The notes under the pieces are model-generated. The model worked only from the letters and a program-made list of their open reading frames with translations, was not told where the DNA came from and searched no databases. Of a DNA stretch of 64,000 nucleotides, positions 22,134 to 33,869 are shown in pieces. The DNA is from Porphyra umbilicalis (taxonomy: Eukaryota > Rhodophyta > Bangiophyceae > Bangiales > Bangiaceae): the NCBI GenBank assembly GCA_002049455.2, contig KV918842.1:124001-188000 (forward strand). Reading direction: 5' to 3'. The first letter of the stretch is position 1. The number at the start of each line of letters is the position of its first letter. A program made the translations under genes and the position numbers.

Positions 22134-23825
22134 CTACTCGGACTCCGTGGTGGTCGTCGTAGTTGTTTCAGACTCGCTGCTGGGCTCGAGACCGCGGGTG
22201 GTCTCGAGCGGTTTGTTGAGAGACGCAGAGGCGGCGAGCTGCTTTGCGGCGTGCGCCTTGCGGCCGCGCTGGTTGTCGCCCTCCCCGCTGCGCTGCTTCG
22301 CTGGTGCCGCCGGCGTCGCCGCCCTGTCCGCCGGAGCCGTGGCAGCTGCAGTGGTATCTGCTGCCACGGACGCCGCCGGTGGGTCCTCCCCCGGCGGCGA
22401 GTTGGCTCTGGCGGTTGAGGCGGGCGCCGGCGGCGCCGACGAAGTCGCATCAGCAGGGATGGAGGAGACGTCCAGGGCGGCCACGCCGTCGTCGACCTCG
22501 ACAACGAGGATATCTGTCGCAGGTTTGGTCTTGGCCGGCTTAGGTGGGGCAGGCGGCGCAGGCTTCTCCGCCAGGCCGGCACTTGCCATCATCTTCTGCA
22601 TCACAGCTCGGCGATACTTGGCCGCCTCCGGGGTGTTGCGCATTGCAGGGGAGTCGAAAACGCACAGCGCGGTGCGCTCTAGCTGCGCCGCCGTCAGCTT
22701 GTCCAGAGCCGCCGTGCTCGCCTTGACCTCCCTCTCCATACCCGCGTCCTCGGACCTCATCAGCTTGGCGGCCTTACTGCCACACGGTCGGCGCTGGTAG
22801 CCCTTGTTGCGCGCACTGGGGCTTCTCGTACTGCCGCTGTCGGCGTCCTCGTCCGACGAGTCTTCCAGGTCCACACTCTGGTCGTCCGTAGTGTTGGCAG
22901 CGCCGCTGAACTTGTCCGACGTGCGCAGCACGCGCCAGCATGCCACCCACTTGCAATGCGCGAGCTTGGACTTCCGCTTTGCCGCCTTGCCCCTGCGCTT
23001 GTCCTGCTCCCTGTCTTTGCGGATGGCCTCGTAGACGTCCAGCGAGCAGTACCGTGCGATGGCCCCACTGATAATGTCCTCCTCCGAAGAGGTGCCAGTA
23101 GTTTGCATGTTCTTGACCGCCAGGTAGTGAGAGGTAAAGGTGCTCACCCCCTTTCGAATCTTCTTGAACTGTTTCTCGGGCGCGCTCACGTTGCGCTTGA
23201 CGCGCAGAGGACCCTTCTCGGCCATCAGGTCCGTCCACTTCTTGTGCACAGCCGCCCACAGCTCGTCCTTTTACCGCCCGGTAGCCATCACCGGATCACC
23301 GCTCACCTCGAGAAACGCGCAGCACAGCGGCACGCGGTCCTCATCAGTCCAGCCTAGGCTAGACCCCATCGACTTCGGCACGTTGTAGTTTACTGCCGGT
23401 ACGGCGGGGGGGGGTGAAGGAGACCTTGGTGGGGTGGCTGGGCGCGAGCAGGCACCAGAATATACGACGACGGGGGCGGGGCTTGCCTCTTGCCGATGAC
23501 GTATAGTTCTTGGGGCGCCGTCTCCGGCGGAGTCTGCTGCTGGGGCAGGGCTTGGCTCCCGACGAGTACGTACAGTGGTTGGGGCGCCGCCGTCTGCGTC
23601 GTTTGCTGCGGGGGCTGGGCTTGGCCCCCGCCGAGTGCGTAAAGTGGTTGGGGCGCCGCCGCCTGCGTCGTCTGCTGCTGGGGCGGGACTTGGTTGCCGC
23701 TGATGACGAACAGCGGTTGCCGCGCCGCCTCCGCCGGCGTTAGCTGCGGCAACGGCGGCGGCGGCGCGGGCAACATGATCAACGGCGAGGATGTGCGCGG
23801 CTGTTGGGCGGGCGTCGGCGCCCAC
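22134..23825 (-). pseudogene. PIF/Harbinger SANT/NAM-associated partner ORF, interrupted
   Basis: Two open segments in one frame, 23825-23271 and 23249-22134, resemble the second protein of plant-type PIF/Harbinger elements. The N-terminal SANT/Myb-like part reads LGWTDEDRVPLCCAFLEVSG and then DPVMATGR; after an in-frame TAA (23273-23271) it continues KDELWAAVHKKW. Then come SSEEDIISGAIARY, HCKWVACWRVLR, an acidic linker, and RRPCGSKAAKLMR followed by a helical segment, as in the NAM-associated C-terminal domain. The last ~140 residues are Ala/Pro-rich and end in a Thr/Glu-rich tail (stop TAG). In active elements this protein helps the transposase bind ends and enter the nucleus. The segment before the SANT domain carries 23-residue Pro-rich repeats. 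The stop falls inside a conserved domain, so the copy is probably dead unless the base is miscalled. Confidence 0.7.
23495..23725 (-). repeat. 69-bp coding minisatellite
   Basis: Three to four copies of a 69-bp unit encode 23-residue repeats of the form GGAPTTLRTRRGPSPAPAA on the minus strand, just before the SANT domain of the Harbinger partner ORF. Confidence 0.85.
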
Positions 23826-24444
23826 TCGTAGGCGTGTTCGTCATGCGGATTGGCGGGTGACGCGCCGCTCCAGAGCGTCGGAGGGATGGACGGCGGCCGC
23901 CAGGCGGGAGCCCACGTGCTTGGGGGGGGTGCCCAGAGGTGGGTCCGTCACAGGGGGGGGGGCCGCCGTACGCGCACCGATGGTCGTCCAACGGCTGTCG
24001 AGGAGAGCTCCACCGGAAAGGACCTTGTGGGGGACCCGCCGGCCCGCGAGGGGGGCTCCACAGAGGTGGGCCTTGTGGGGGACCCGCCGGCCCGCGAGGG
24101 GGGCTCCACCGAGGGGGGCCCTGCGGGGGACCCGCCGGCCCGCGACGAGGGCTCCACCGAGGGGGACCGTTAGAAGGGCCCGCCGGTCCTCGCGGGGGGC
24201 TTGGCCTACAGGGGTAGTCACGACCGCCGTGCGGGTGCGCCAACCGCTGTGCGCCAGGTGACAGCGGATGGCCGTCGCGCCCGTCGTCTAGCTGTGCACG
24301 AACGCGACGCTCTTGTACGGGAGGCCGACCGCCGTCAAAAAGCGGCCGATTGTCCCGCCGACCCAATGGAGGGGGGCGGGGGTCAGGGTAGGATGGCAGG
24401 CGCGGCTGCATGGCCCGCGGCGGGGGGGGGGGGGGAGCGTCCAA
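23779..24444 (-). CDS. Pro/Arg/Gly-rich frame upstream of the SANT ORF
   Basis: A 221-codon frame overlaps the start of the Harbinger partner ORF in a different frame. It is built largely from a 48-bp tandem repeat. It could be an N-terminal extension of the partner ORF reached by splicing, or merely open because of the repeat. No domain seen. Confidence 0.2.
   Translation of the reverse strand: MDAPPPPPPRAMQPRLPSYPDPRPPPLGRRDNRPLFDGGRPPVQERRVRAQLDDGRDGHPLSPGAQRLAHPHGGRDYPCRPSPPRGPAGPSNGPPRWSPRRGPAGPPQGPPRWSPPRGPAGPPQGPPLWSPPRGPAGPPQGPFRWSSPRQPLDDHRCAYGGPPPCDGPTSGHPPQARGLPPGGRRPSLRRSGAARHPPIRMTNTPTSGRRRPPNSRAHPRR
24015..24172. repeat. 48-bp minisatellite
   Basis: Three nearly identical 48-bp units, each containing GGGGGACCCGCCGGCCCGCG. 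On the minus strand they encode 16-residue repeats containing SPPRGPAGPPQGP. Confidence 0.9.
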
Positions 24445-25085
24445 TGCGCCGTGGTCACAGGGACCGACGCAGCGACAGGACCAGGGGCGGGAGCAGTGGC
24501 GGGTTGGCGCGCACCGTTGGGGAGGAGGTGGGGGGGGGGAAGGGGGGCGCCCGTCGGCGGCCCCGTGGTTGCACGTCCCCGTACAGGTGCAGGGCGAGAG
24601 GGCGGAGAGGGCGGGGCCGCCAGGCGACCGTTGCGGAGCCGTTGTGCACGGCGCCGTCGCGTGTCCCCGGCGCCCTTAACACGCGTCATGCGAGCGCTTG
24701 GGGTGGGGGGAAGGGTGAGTGGGGGCGGGCTCGCACACGGCGCACGAGGGTGAACGAGAAGCGGGCGACAGAGCACGTCGGCGTGCGTGCCACAGGAAGG
24801 AGGCGCGTCGCCGTGTCACGCCCACTCCCACCTGCCGTCCGACGGCGTGCGAGCGCCCAGCCCTCAGCCGGGCCCGCTTCGCAAGGGCCCAGGCACACGA
24901 AAAAATGACACCCACGGGTCCGACCAGCGCACAGGCAGGCGGTCGACACGCGTGGAGCGCGTTCACAGCGCCCCACTGTCCGCGCAACACAATCTGGGCC
25001 GATCCGGAGGGACGAGCCAGTGGGACCCGCCACCACAGCCTGTTCACGCCGACTCGTTTGAAGGCGGGAACCGCACGCATGCACG

Positions 25086-25245
25086 CCACCCACGTAGGAC
25101 GGCTGGGGGGCCGCGCGGGCCACGTCGGACGGCTGAGAGGCCGCGCGGCCCCCATCGGACGGCTGAGGGGCCGCGCGGGCCACGTCGGACGCCTGAGGGA
25201 CCGCGTGACATGCGTCGGAGAGCTGAGAGGCCGCGAGGCGGCCCC
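25086..25245. repeat. 30-bp minisatellite
   Basis: About five units of CACGTCGGACGGCTGAGAGG plus CCGCGCGGGC, increasingly diverged toward the right. The unit is a multiple of three, so several frames remain open and give false repeat proteins. Confidence 0.9.
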
Positions 25246-27323
25246 TGACAAGTCGCGGCGCTGACTGCCGTCACGCCTCTAGTGCGAGAGAGGGCGTTAG
25301 CGCGGGGGTCGTTCCAACGTCAAAGGATGACGAGCTTGTCACGTGACTTGCTGGCCATACGTTCTGTGCCGTCGCTGTGTCCACAAATTGCGCAAAGCGC
25401 TTCGCCCTCTCTTCAGTGGCCCACTCGTGCACGATCTCATCCGATGACGCGGGCCAGGTTACACCGAGCATTGGGCATGTGGGACCGAAACGGACAGTTT
25501 GTGGCGTCGACCACATTCCAAAAGTACAGTTTTTGGCAAAAGTGACGCAATCCCGGACGACAGATTTGTTCGATTTGCTGCTTCGGCCAATCACAACGCT
25601 TCCCCCCAGGCTGGGCGGTTTGAAAACAACTGCCGAGAGTGTCGCTGGCGATGTATCTGACCTGTTGGCATCTCGCGACGATCCTGCCGCACGATGCGGA
25701 TCGCACAAGTGACGACGCCCGTTGGCCTGTTTGCCCGCCCAGCCGCCTACCGCTTCTTGGGTGCCCCGAACCGATCCGATTGCCAACGAAGAGACTGCAC
25801 ACGAGGAGATGGCACGGTGCCCAGGGCCCGTCGCATCTCTTGGGTGCCCTGTTTATGTCGTGGCCGTGCCAGGTGTCGGCCCGATAGTCCCTTTAAATTC
25901 CCTTTTCTTCGACGTTGTCATCAGTTTCGACGATTGTAGCGGCGTATCTGGCGCTTGATAGGGACGTGGCGATCTCACCGCGACTGCTTCACACGCTTTC
26001 AGGCCATATTTTCGGTGGCTTCGTTTCATTAAGCGCCGATGGAGATCCTTTAGCGCTTCTTGGGTTTCACTCAAATTTGATGTAGCAGAATAGCGTTAGG
26101 CTCAACCCAGCAGTACTGACCCCATTCGGACCGTCTCGTGGCTCGTTTCAACCCAACTACATCGCGCCTGGCCCCAAACAGGGCCCCCAGAATGGGCTTT
26201 CCATTCAGCGTGCCACACGTTGCACCTCTATTGCTGATCTCCGAATTTTGTCCTGGGGGACAGAGACAGAGACTGACTCTGAATAAGAGCACTCTATTGG
26301 TTTAAAACGACAGTAAGAAGGCATCGAAGCCAATAGAAAGCCCGCATTCTGTGCCAGGACCTTGCATCGAGCAGAACTCACTGTTTGTTGCCGCTTGATC
26401 CGCTTTTCTTGGCATTGAGCAAGCTGCCCACGCGAGATCTTGAGAATATCTACTGTCTCCTCGCCAGAAGTGCAGATGAGAGGAGGAGCTGATGTTGATT
26501 TCCAGGCTGCATGGGCACATGTAAGAAATCAGGAGCACCAAGTCAGTCCCAGGGGCGCATCTGATTGGTGGAGAGAGTCGGTCCGCAAGTCAGTCTCTGT
26601 CCACCAGGACAAAATTCGGGGATCAGCAATAGATTCCCCGATTGGAGAATGGGATCGACGTTGCAGGGTTTGCTCTGATGATTAAACGGTGCGGTTTGGC
26701 GTGCGTTGGAAAACATGGGCGTAGGGGTGAAGGGATGGGGTCGAGTGGGCCTGGGAATGGCTTGGTCTGTACTCTAACCCCCAAATTACATTACTTACAC
26801 GGATATTCAGAGTTATCATGCACTTACGCTATATAACTCCAAATAAGTCGCAAATGAGGATTTTTTGAGCACTTAGAGCTTATAAGTGCCGGTAAGTCGC
26901 ACCGGCGAGGAATGTAGAGAAATCTGCTCGTACTGACTGTACCAAGCAACCACTCCTTCCACCCTCAACCTCTCCTCCCACCCTCATCTTTTCCCACGCA
27001 ACCCGCCCACCCCCCTTTTTGCCATACTGCTTTCTTCCTCGCCCCTACCCCACCCCTGCATTCCTTCCAGTTTTCGGCAGCGTCCCTTGGTCACACGTCT
27101 ACAATCGTAAAAGGATACCTCGTGTGAAGGACGACGTGGATGGCTTCCCGCTTCAGGGTGCCGACAGTGTTGTCAATCGCCAGGACGTCTACATACCGCA
27201 AGCAGCCGCTGTAGTCACGGAAGGTGTCCATGTCGTGGAATGTCGAAGGTAAGCCATATCGATCTTGTGTGTCGGAGCTTGACTTGACACATCGAATGTC
27301 GGCGTAGGCCCGAAGCTTGCCAC
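25246..27323. other. Region between minisatellite and CACTA relic, no gene recognised
   Basis: Includes a 171-codon minus-strand frame (25786-25271) of ordinary composition but no recognised domain. AT-richer DNA runs from 25.9 kb on and includes the inverted repeats at 26228-26632. Near 26.8-26.9 kb the motif AAGTCGCA recurs with CACTTA and TTATAAGTGC, which could be a decayed element end, but I cannot pair it. Confidence 0.4.
26228..26632. repeat. Inverted repeats of a dispersed family
   Basis: The segment at 26228-26280 (CTATTGCTGATCTCCGAATT, then TTGTCCT and GAGACTGACT) recurs inverted at 26588-26632, separated by about 300 bp. A third related copy lies at 62572-62604. The arrangement resembles a small non-autonomous DNA element or its ends. 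No target duplication was found. Confidence 0.6.
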
Positions 27324-30054
27324 CTACGCGGACGTGCAGGCAGTGGTCGACGAGTCCGTATGAGAGACGCTTCTCCTGCCTCTCACCTCCAGCGGCTGTG
27401 CGTACGCCCAAAGTGCTCCTAACGCGTGCAAAGATTTACGTCGTTGGGCTGTACTGCTGTAAGATTCCAGCGTTTTGGAGCCAGCTACTGCTCCCGAGAG
27501 GTGGACCGCACGAAAGTATTTCTTAACGAAGATCTGCGAAGGTAGAGCGCCTTGCCGGTTGCGCTCCAACACCTTGAGCAGGCTCTGCAGCTCAAGGCCA
27601 GCCATCACCTCTGGCCTCTTGCGCGGTGACATTAAAGTCACCTGCCGGTTCTCCTTGGCCGGGAAGGCAAAAGAATTGCGCGAGTACTTCGGCTGCGCGC
27701 AGGGGTCTCGCCCGCTTGCGTCTGTCCACAGCTCGCGGTGGAAGGAAGACGCGTGCGAGGCAATCAACTCCGTCCTGTACTTTCGCGCCATCGCATTCAT
27801 CAGAGCCGCGTGCGGGCTGGGCCGAGAGCGCATGAGCGCAGGAAGCGTGCGGATGTAGCACTCCATGGGAAACTGCCAGTAGCTCCATACAGACCCGCAC
27901 GCTTCTATGTCGTACGGGATGTCCATTAGAGCCACAACTGTGGAGAGGCACAGCGCGATGTTCTTGATGTCACCTCCGTAGGCCTTCTTGTAGAAGAGGC
28001 CGCAGAAGTTTTGCAGCTCCGTCTTGAGGGTCGCCACATCGCTCACAGGGAGGTCGTCCGGCAAAAATATCAGGCGGCATGCGCGCACGAGGCACATAAA
28101 AATCTTGCAGGCCTCCGCTGGAATGCGCCCAGATAGAGCAGCAGGGCCTGTGCTCAGCACAAAGAACATCCACTCAACCGCATTGTACGACTTGTAGTGA
28201 GTCTTGACATTTCGCAGCCCACGGGCTTTAAATAGGGGCACAGTCGCTCGGGCCGCCGCAATCTCGGCACCCACGACCTCTGCGACGCTATCCGTCATAG
28301 CCCACTTGTGTGGAGCCTTGTTGGAATCCTTCCACACGCCTGAGAACAGTCGCCACAGGTTGGATACATTGTTCTGTAGCACCAGGTGCATGACATCGTA
28401 CGGCGCGGAAGAAGGCCCGATGTCCCATAAGTAGCTCATATGGGGATAGGCTGCTTTGTCCGCCGGGCTGGGACACGCCATGAGGGAGTAGCCTTTGTAC
28501 GCGCTGTCCCGCATCAATCGCTCTACAAAATTCTTGGACCGGTTCTGCAATCGGGCCGCTTCAATGATGTCGACAGCTTCGGTTCTTGAGGAAGCCGCCC
28601 GTCAGTTCTTGTTGTAGTCTTTGATGTCAAAAAGCTTGGCACGCGACGCAGATTTGTTCGACGGGTCCTTGTCTGGAAAGTAGTAGTAATTGGAGCCCTC
28701 CACCCAGACACCATGAAAGTCCTGGAAGCGACTTGGCTGTCGACCATTGCTGCCCTTCATTCAAGTCATCTTGTTGCCACCGGGCATGTCCGACGTCATT
28801 TGGAGCAAGAGGACTCGAACCTCTTGTGGTCCATCCACTCCTGCGACCATGAACCCGGGCACCCCGCGCGCCAGCAGGTTGAGCTCTTCCATGAAAGGAT
28901 GGAGAAAGGACTCTAGATCCTTTGGCTCTTTAGGACCCGGGGTGACAGTTACTAGCAGCTGCGAAGCAATCATGAACCGCGTCGAGGTGGACATACTCAT
29001 GATAGTGAGCATGATAGGCCATCCTTGAGAGCCGCTCTGCTTCCAGGCTTCGTATCTGTCGGCCCTCAAGCTCACGAAGATGGCCGTCGGCGAATTGGTG
29101 ATGCCCTTTTTGACCAGACCACGGTAGGTGTCGCTGTGGTAGAAATCCTTGAACACTGTTCGCGCCTTTTCGGCATCAGCAAGCGCGTCCTTGTTCAATT
29201 TAATCATGTCGGGTCCAATGTCCGGGTGCGCGAACATTATGGCCATCCATGGCGCTATTTTCCAGTACCGCGTCGTCTTGGCTGGTTGCCCTTGAGAGTT
29301 GTACCGCCCTACCTTGCAAAAGGGACACGACGTAGCCTGCGCGTGGTTAGCCGTGTACGCCATGCAGCCGTTCCGGCAGCAATCCACGATCTTCTCCTCG
29401 AGGCGCACCGCGTTGTTGAAAAACTTGTCCAGCTTGTACGGTGTCCTGTTCTTGAGCCCGCTGTGAGTCTTCTGCTTCAGCATGGTGGCCAGCGCTTCTT
29501 GAGGTAGGTTGTACTCTTGCGCGAAGTTGAACGCCACAAAGTCTTGGACCATGTCGGCGAAGGCTTCTGGCGACAAGACCACCCCGTTTGTGGCAACAGC
29601 AGCCGGCGTGGACTTCCCGACGTGCTCGTTGTCGGGAGCCCCGTGCGGCGCGTCATCCAGGGGCTGAAGCGCCTGCTAAAGAAGAAGCCCAGGGCCTTCC
29701 GCGTTTTCGCCTTCTTCATTGTCGTCGTCGCCATCAGAAAGCGGGAAGTTCTGCAACACGTCCAGGGTTAGATCCTCCTCCTCCAGCGGCTCGCCATCAT
29801 CACTGCCGTCGGACTTGACACTGCCGTCGCCATCTCCGCCACTGTCTGACCCGCGCCCGTCCACGGCCCATGCACCGATGGAGCCACCGCCAGCACGGTC
29901 GAACACGCCACCATCCGTCTCCTCGTCTTGGTCATCTCCGCCGGTGGCATGAGCGCCGTCGCCGGCCTCCTCCTCCTCGACGCTACCAGCATGGCCTGAA
30001 TCAAGCGCGCTTGGTTCTTCGTCCGAAGCCGCGTCATCGGTTCGGCGGCGCTTG
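27324..30054 (-). pseudogene. CACTA (En/Spm) Tnp2-type transposase relic
   Basis: One frame runs through the region with three in-frame stops, at 29676-29678 (TAG), 28761-28763 (TGA) and near 28611 (TGA). An N-terminal KRRR motif and a long acidic segment (rich in DGDDDNEEGE) come first. Next is ATSCPFCKVGRY, a family zinc-binding motif, followed by WKIAPWMAIMFAHPDIGPDM. GWPIMLTIMSM and TPGPKEPKDLESFLHPFMEE follow, then the GGNKMT/MKGSNGRQ region, and SAPYDVMHLVLQNNVSNLWR with the conserved Asp of the nuclease core. Near the C-terminus, FCGLFYKKAYGG and SVWSYWQFPMECYIRTL match the cysteine-free C-terminal motif of Tnp2. Such transposases cut and paste elements ending in CACTA with 3-bp duplications. 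I did not find the terminal repeats. The stops at conserved positions mark a dead copy of moderate age. Confidence 0.75.
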
Positions 30055-33000
30055 GATCAGCTCAGGGCCGTATTGCTACCACCATGACGGTAAAACGTTG
30101 CCCTGCTCACGTACCTGTCGCCACATGGGTGACGGGAGCATATCGCGCACAGGTACTCGTACAGCACCCCCATGATGGCCATGAAGAGCCTTGTCGTACA
30201 ATGTAGCGCGCACCCGCGCCTGACCGCCTGGCGATGGATCGGACGTGCGATGTGCTCACACTGACCCGTTGGGAACTGGCGAAGTCAAAGAATTGCGCTT
30301 CAGGCCGCGTGATCTTTACAGATCGCATCTGATCCGGTTTGCTGTCAGCAAAGTGATGCGTCCGTGAGACGATTACTGTCAGCACGACAGTGGATCCCCA
30401 ACGGGTGCCACAAAACCGGAATGGTGAGTCGAGTATTCCGGTTTCCTTTAAGAGATGCCGGTTTTCCGCCCGGTTCTTCCCGTAGGGCTCACGTTCCCTC
30501 TTTGGTGCACACCGTGCGGTGCTGGTCTGGATCAGACGAGTGAGCTTGCTGGGGGCGTAGGTGTCGATGACCATGTAGAGTTGTGAAGCAAGGGTTTTCT
30601 TTTTCCCCCTATTCTTTTTCACTTTTCCTTGGACATGCTTGTTGTCACTCATCTTGGAGTGGCCTGCGCGGTGGACAGGCAAGAGTGTGTGCCCTTCAAG
30701 CTCCTGGCCGTTGTGCATGCGTCTCTGGCGTCGACAGTGCTGGACAAGCCGACGGCGCGGGCCGGTGGAATAGCCGATGAGCCGGCCGGCGCATTGGCGG
30801 ACGGGCCAGACGGCACTGTGGACGACGCGATGGATGGCAGACGGTGGGGCAGCTGACGCGCCGGATGGCGGTGCAGCGGACGCGCGGAAAGACAGCGCGG
30901 CCAACTCGTGGGACAACGAAGGAGTCGCCGCGCGGGACGGCCCCCGCGTCACGGGCGGCGGGACACGGAAGGTGACTGACGCGGGGACCATGGTCCCCGC
31001 GGAGGCGGCCAGCGGCGGTGGCAATTTCGGCACCCTAATCGGGGCGTCTGATGACGCAAAGGCTATGCACGGCGTGGCGGCAAAAAATTTAAGCGCGTCC
31101 GCCGCCGTGTGGACCAGCGCAGCTGCCTTAGCAGGCTAGACATGATCCGCTAGGGACACCCTGTGCGGCTGTGCGCGCGGCGCGTGGTGATTGCGGTTGA
31201 TAGAGTGAGACGGCGGGGGCGTGCGTGCCAGCAGATGACCCCGCTGGGAGGAAGTGAGGCGAGCTGGCAGAGGAGTAGATTCGAGTACACAAAGCGGCAT
31301 GTGGTAAGCCGGGAGGGTGCGGGGAAGAGAGAGGCAGAGCAAGAGACCCATCCCCCTTTGTGTTTACACTTCACTCTCGGTGTGGTGCGGGCACCGTGGT
31401 CAGCCCCTCCCTCTCCCCACCTACACAAAAACTCTACGGCAGACAGGTCATGGGACCGAGTGGCAGAAGGCTAATGTCGACAGAGTCCTGTGCGCAAAGC
31501 TTGTTGAAGAAAACTGAGACAGCAGTGCACCAGAGTACAGCGATACTCTCCATAGAAGAAAAGAACGTGTTTCCAGTTGTGCCGCCTGCCGGCCGCCTTC
31601 GTTAGCACGCTGCGAGAGACGCCGCCCAGAAGGACGGCGTACGCCGCCATCCACCGCCGTGAGGAGAGCTCCACACTCCCCCCCCCCCCCCGCTCGCTGA
31701 CAACAATTAAGTCACACGGACGACGGCGCCGACTGCCGCCGCCGAGAACGACACTACTGCGGCTAACCGTCGCGCCACGGTTGCACAGTGCCGCCGCGCG
31801 TCGGTGGCCGCGGGTGCGCCGCCGCCACCGCCCCCGACGCCACCGGATGCCGGTCGCGCGGGACAGAAGCGGCCATCCTGGACTAGTTTGTTGGGCGCTC
31901 AACAGAACTTGCGTGGCGTGGCCATCACCGTCAACTGCGGTGCACGTGCCCTGCCCTCATTGGACAATGATCGGGTTATGTTTCTGACACTTCCATCTCG
32001 CCACGGCTGGCCCCACAACGTAGGTGCCGCGGTCGCCTTTGGAAACCAGTCGACCCGCAGGAAACAGAAATCTGATGAGGTGCCGGCGCTTTATGCACTC
32101 TAAGGCACGTGGTGACCTGAAACGTGTCTCACTCGTGACGGATGATCGCCTGAACGACCGCATATTTACGCTGAAATGGACGTGTGAACCTGTTCCGTGT
32201 CATCCAGTTAAGAACGATCGAAGGACGATCGGCCGCTCAAATGACGATGACTGCCGGGGGACACGCAGCGCCCCTCTCACGGTGATGCGAGATGTCTGGT
32301 TGCGTGAGTTCGGAAGGTCGCAACCACCAACGTCGCCTTCGCATTTCGCAAACTGATTTATATAGTAGCCCCCGTTTTCCACCAAGTACATCACGTCGCC
32401 CACAACCTGTGTGGAACCCTTTCGTAAAGAGCTCGCCAGCCAATCACAGGCGTACACGGCGACATACGTGGCGCTCTCAAGTTTGGTGGAACTGGCTCGA
32501 TGCGGACGTTGTTGGAAGTGCTCTCACTTCTTCGCGCTCTCGGGTGGCAGGCTGTGCGCGCCGGCGCGCATAGCGCGGGACAGCGTGGGCATTGGGCTCC
32601 GGAGCGTGCCTGATAACATCCTGTCGAGACGACCACTCTGCTTACGTTGGATTTCTCATGCGCTCCTAGTACTGCGACCCTTGCAAGGTCGACTTCTGAA
32701 TTCCACTGCATCAGCGAAACAGAAGTTTTGTTAGACACCAAGTCAGATCCTGTCGGCATAGACCCTTGTGAAGGAGACAGTACAATATTGGTCGTGACGA
32801 CGGTGAGATGGATATCTCCGCGGCAGAATTGTTTTGTAAGTTCCGCACAAGTGGTGACGAGACAAAGCTGCAGAGTAGTGGTCGACATGTCAGTCATACA
32901 AGCCTGGATTGTCCAATCACACCAGAGTGTCTGTGTTCGGCCGATCACAAACGGATCAGTGAAAGTTGACCGGACCACATCGCAGTGTGGACTTCGATGG

Positions 33001-33341
33001 GTCTGTCGATGGGCAGAAATATGCCCATCGAAGGCCTGTTTCGGGGGTGCGATGCGCGATCGCAGTGTCGATGGGGCCTCGATGGAAAAACGTCCAAAGC
33101 AGACGTTGGCAAACCGCGCACTCCCGATTCCTTCACGCACGTTCCCCCCGCCACGGCAACGTGTCTGTACGTGCTCCTGTGCGCGCTCGCGGCTATGGAG
33201 CTGGCCGGCGTGCCAGGTGTCGATGCGTCGCCGAGCGCGCCTCCGCCAGAAGGCCAGGGTATTGCACGCACGTGCCTGGAATATTAAAATGCATTAATTT
33301 AATCCATGCCATCCCTGGCTAGCACGCTGAGGCGTGTTGTA
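30055..33341. other. 3.3 kb without a recognised gene
   Basis: Scattered short frames on both strands, none with a domain I recognise. ATTGG/CCAAT boxes lie near 32438 and 32915. A perfect hairpin occurs at 33006-33031 (TCGATGGGCA arms, 6-base loop). The left side may hold the missing 5' flank of the CACTA relic. The right side is the former 3' flank of the Fanzor locus before Copia-1 inserted. Confidence 0.45.
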
Positions 33342-33346
33342 TGCTT

Positions 33347-33713
33347 TGTGAAGTGTACTTCCGCAGTCCCCCAGGGACAATTGGCCCTTGCGTAAGGCGT
33401 AAGTCTTTGTATTTGTGTGGTGACACTGCATGTACTTGATTGTAGATCTTTCAGCGGGGAACCCATTAGGGGTTGAGCTCCGGGGGAGATTTGTGTGGGG
33501 AGCGGCGCCTGGAGTTTGAGGCTGTGGGCGCCCTCCGGAGGTGCGGGAGCTGCCCTGGGAGGTGCCGTGCGGGCCTTGTCGGCCGCGCCATTGGGGGTGC
33601 CTGGGAAGGCCCTGCGGCTGAGGCGGCCTGGGGGATATCAGGCACGCCTTCGCAGGCCTGGGAACGCAGTGCCTAGTAAAATAACGCACCCACTCAACAT
33701 CATCGACTGCACA
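33347..33713 (+). repeat. Copia-1 5' LTR
   Basis: 367 bp, TG...CA ends, near-identical to 38913-39278. It should hold promoter and polyadenylation signals. Confidence 0.95.
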
Positions 33714-33727
33714 GGTTATGGGCCCAG
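33714..33727 (+). promoter_or_regulatory. Copia-1 primer-binding site, half-tRNA type
   Basis: GGTTATGGGCCCAG directly follows the LTR. It is complementary to the anticodon stem-loop region (CTGGGCCCATAACC) of initiator tRNA-Met as known from animals, not to a tRNA 3' end. Drosophila copia and yeast Ty5 use the same kind of internal priming. Confidence 0.85.
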
Positions 33728-33869
33728 TGTCGCTGGTGGTGATCGTCGTCTTCCGCTCTATCGTTTGCGGGACGGCGCTCATTGGGCTGCTGTGTGTTCC
33801 GGCGTCGGGCGGGCGGGCTCAGCCTCCCACGTCGTCAGTGTCGCGCCTCGGGGCGCGGTTGTTGTCGTC

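Noticed and set aside
25271-25786. 171-codon minus-strand frame of ordinary composition
   Set aside because: No domain, no clear start context, and no continuation; kept only as a remark.
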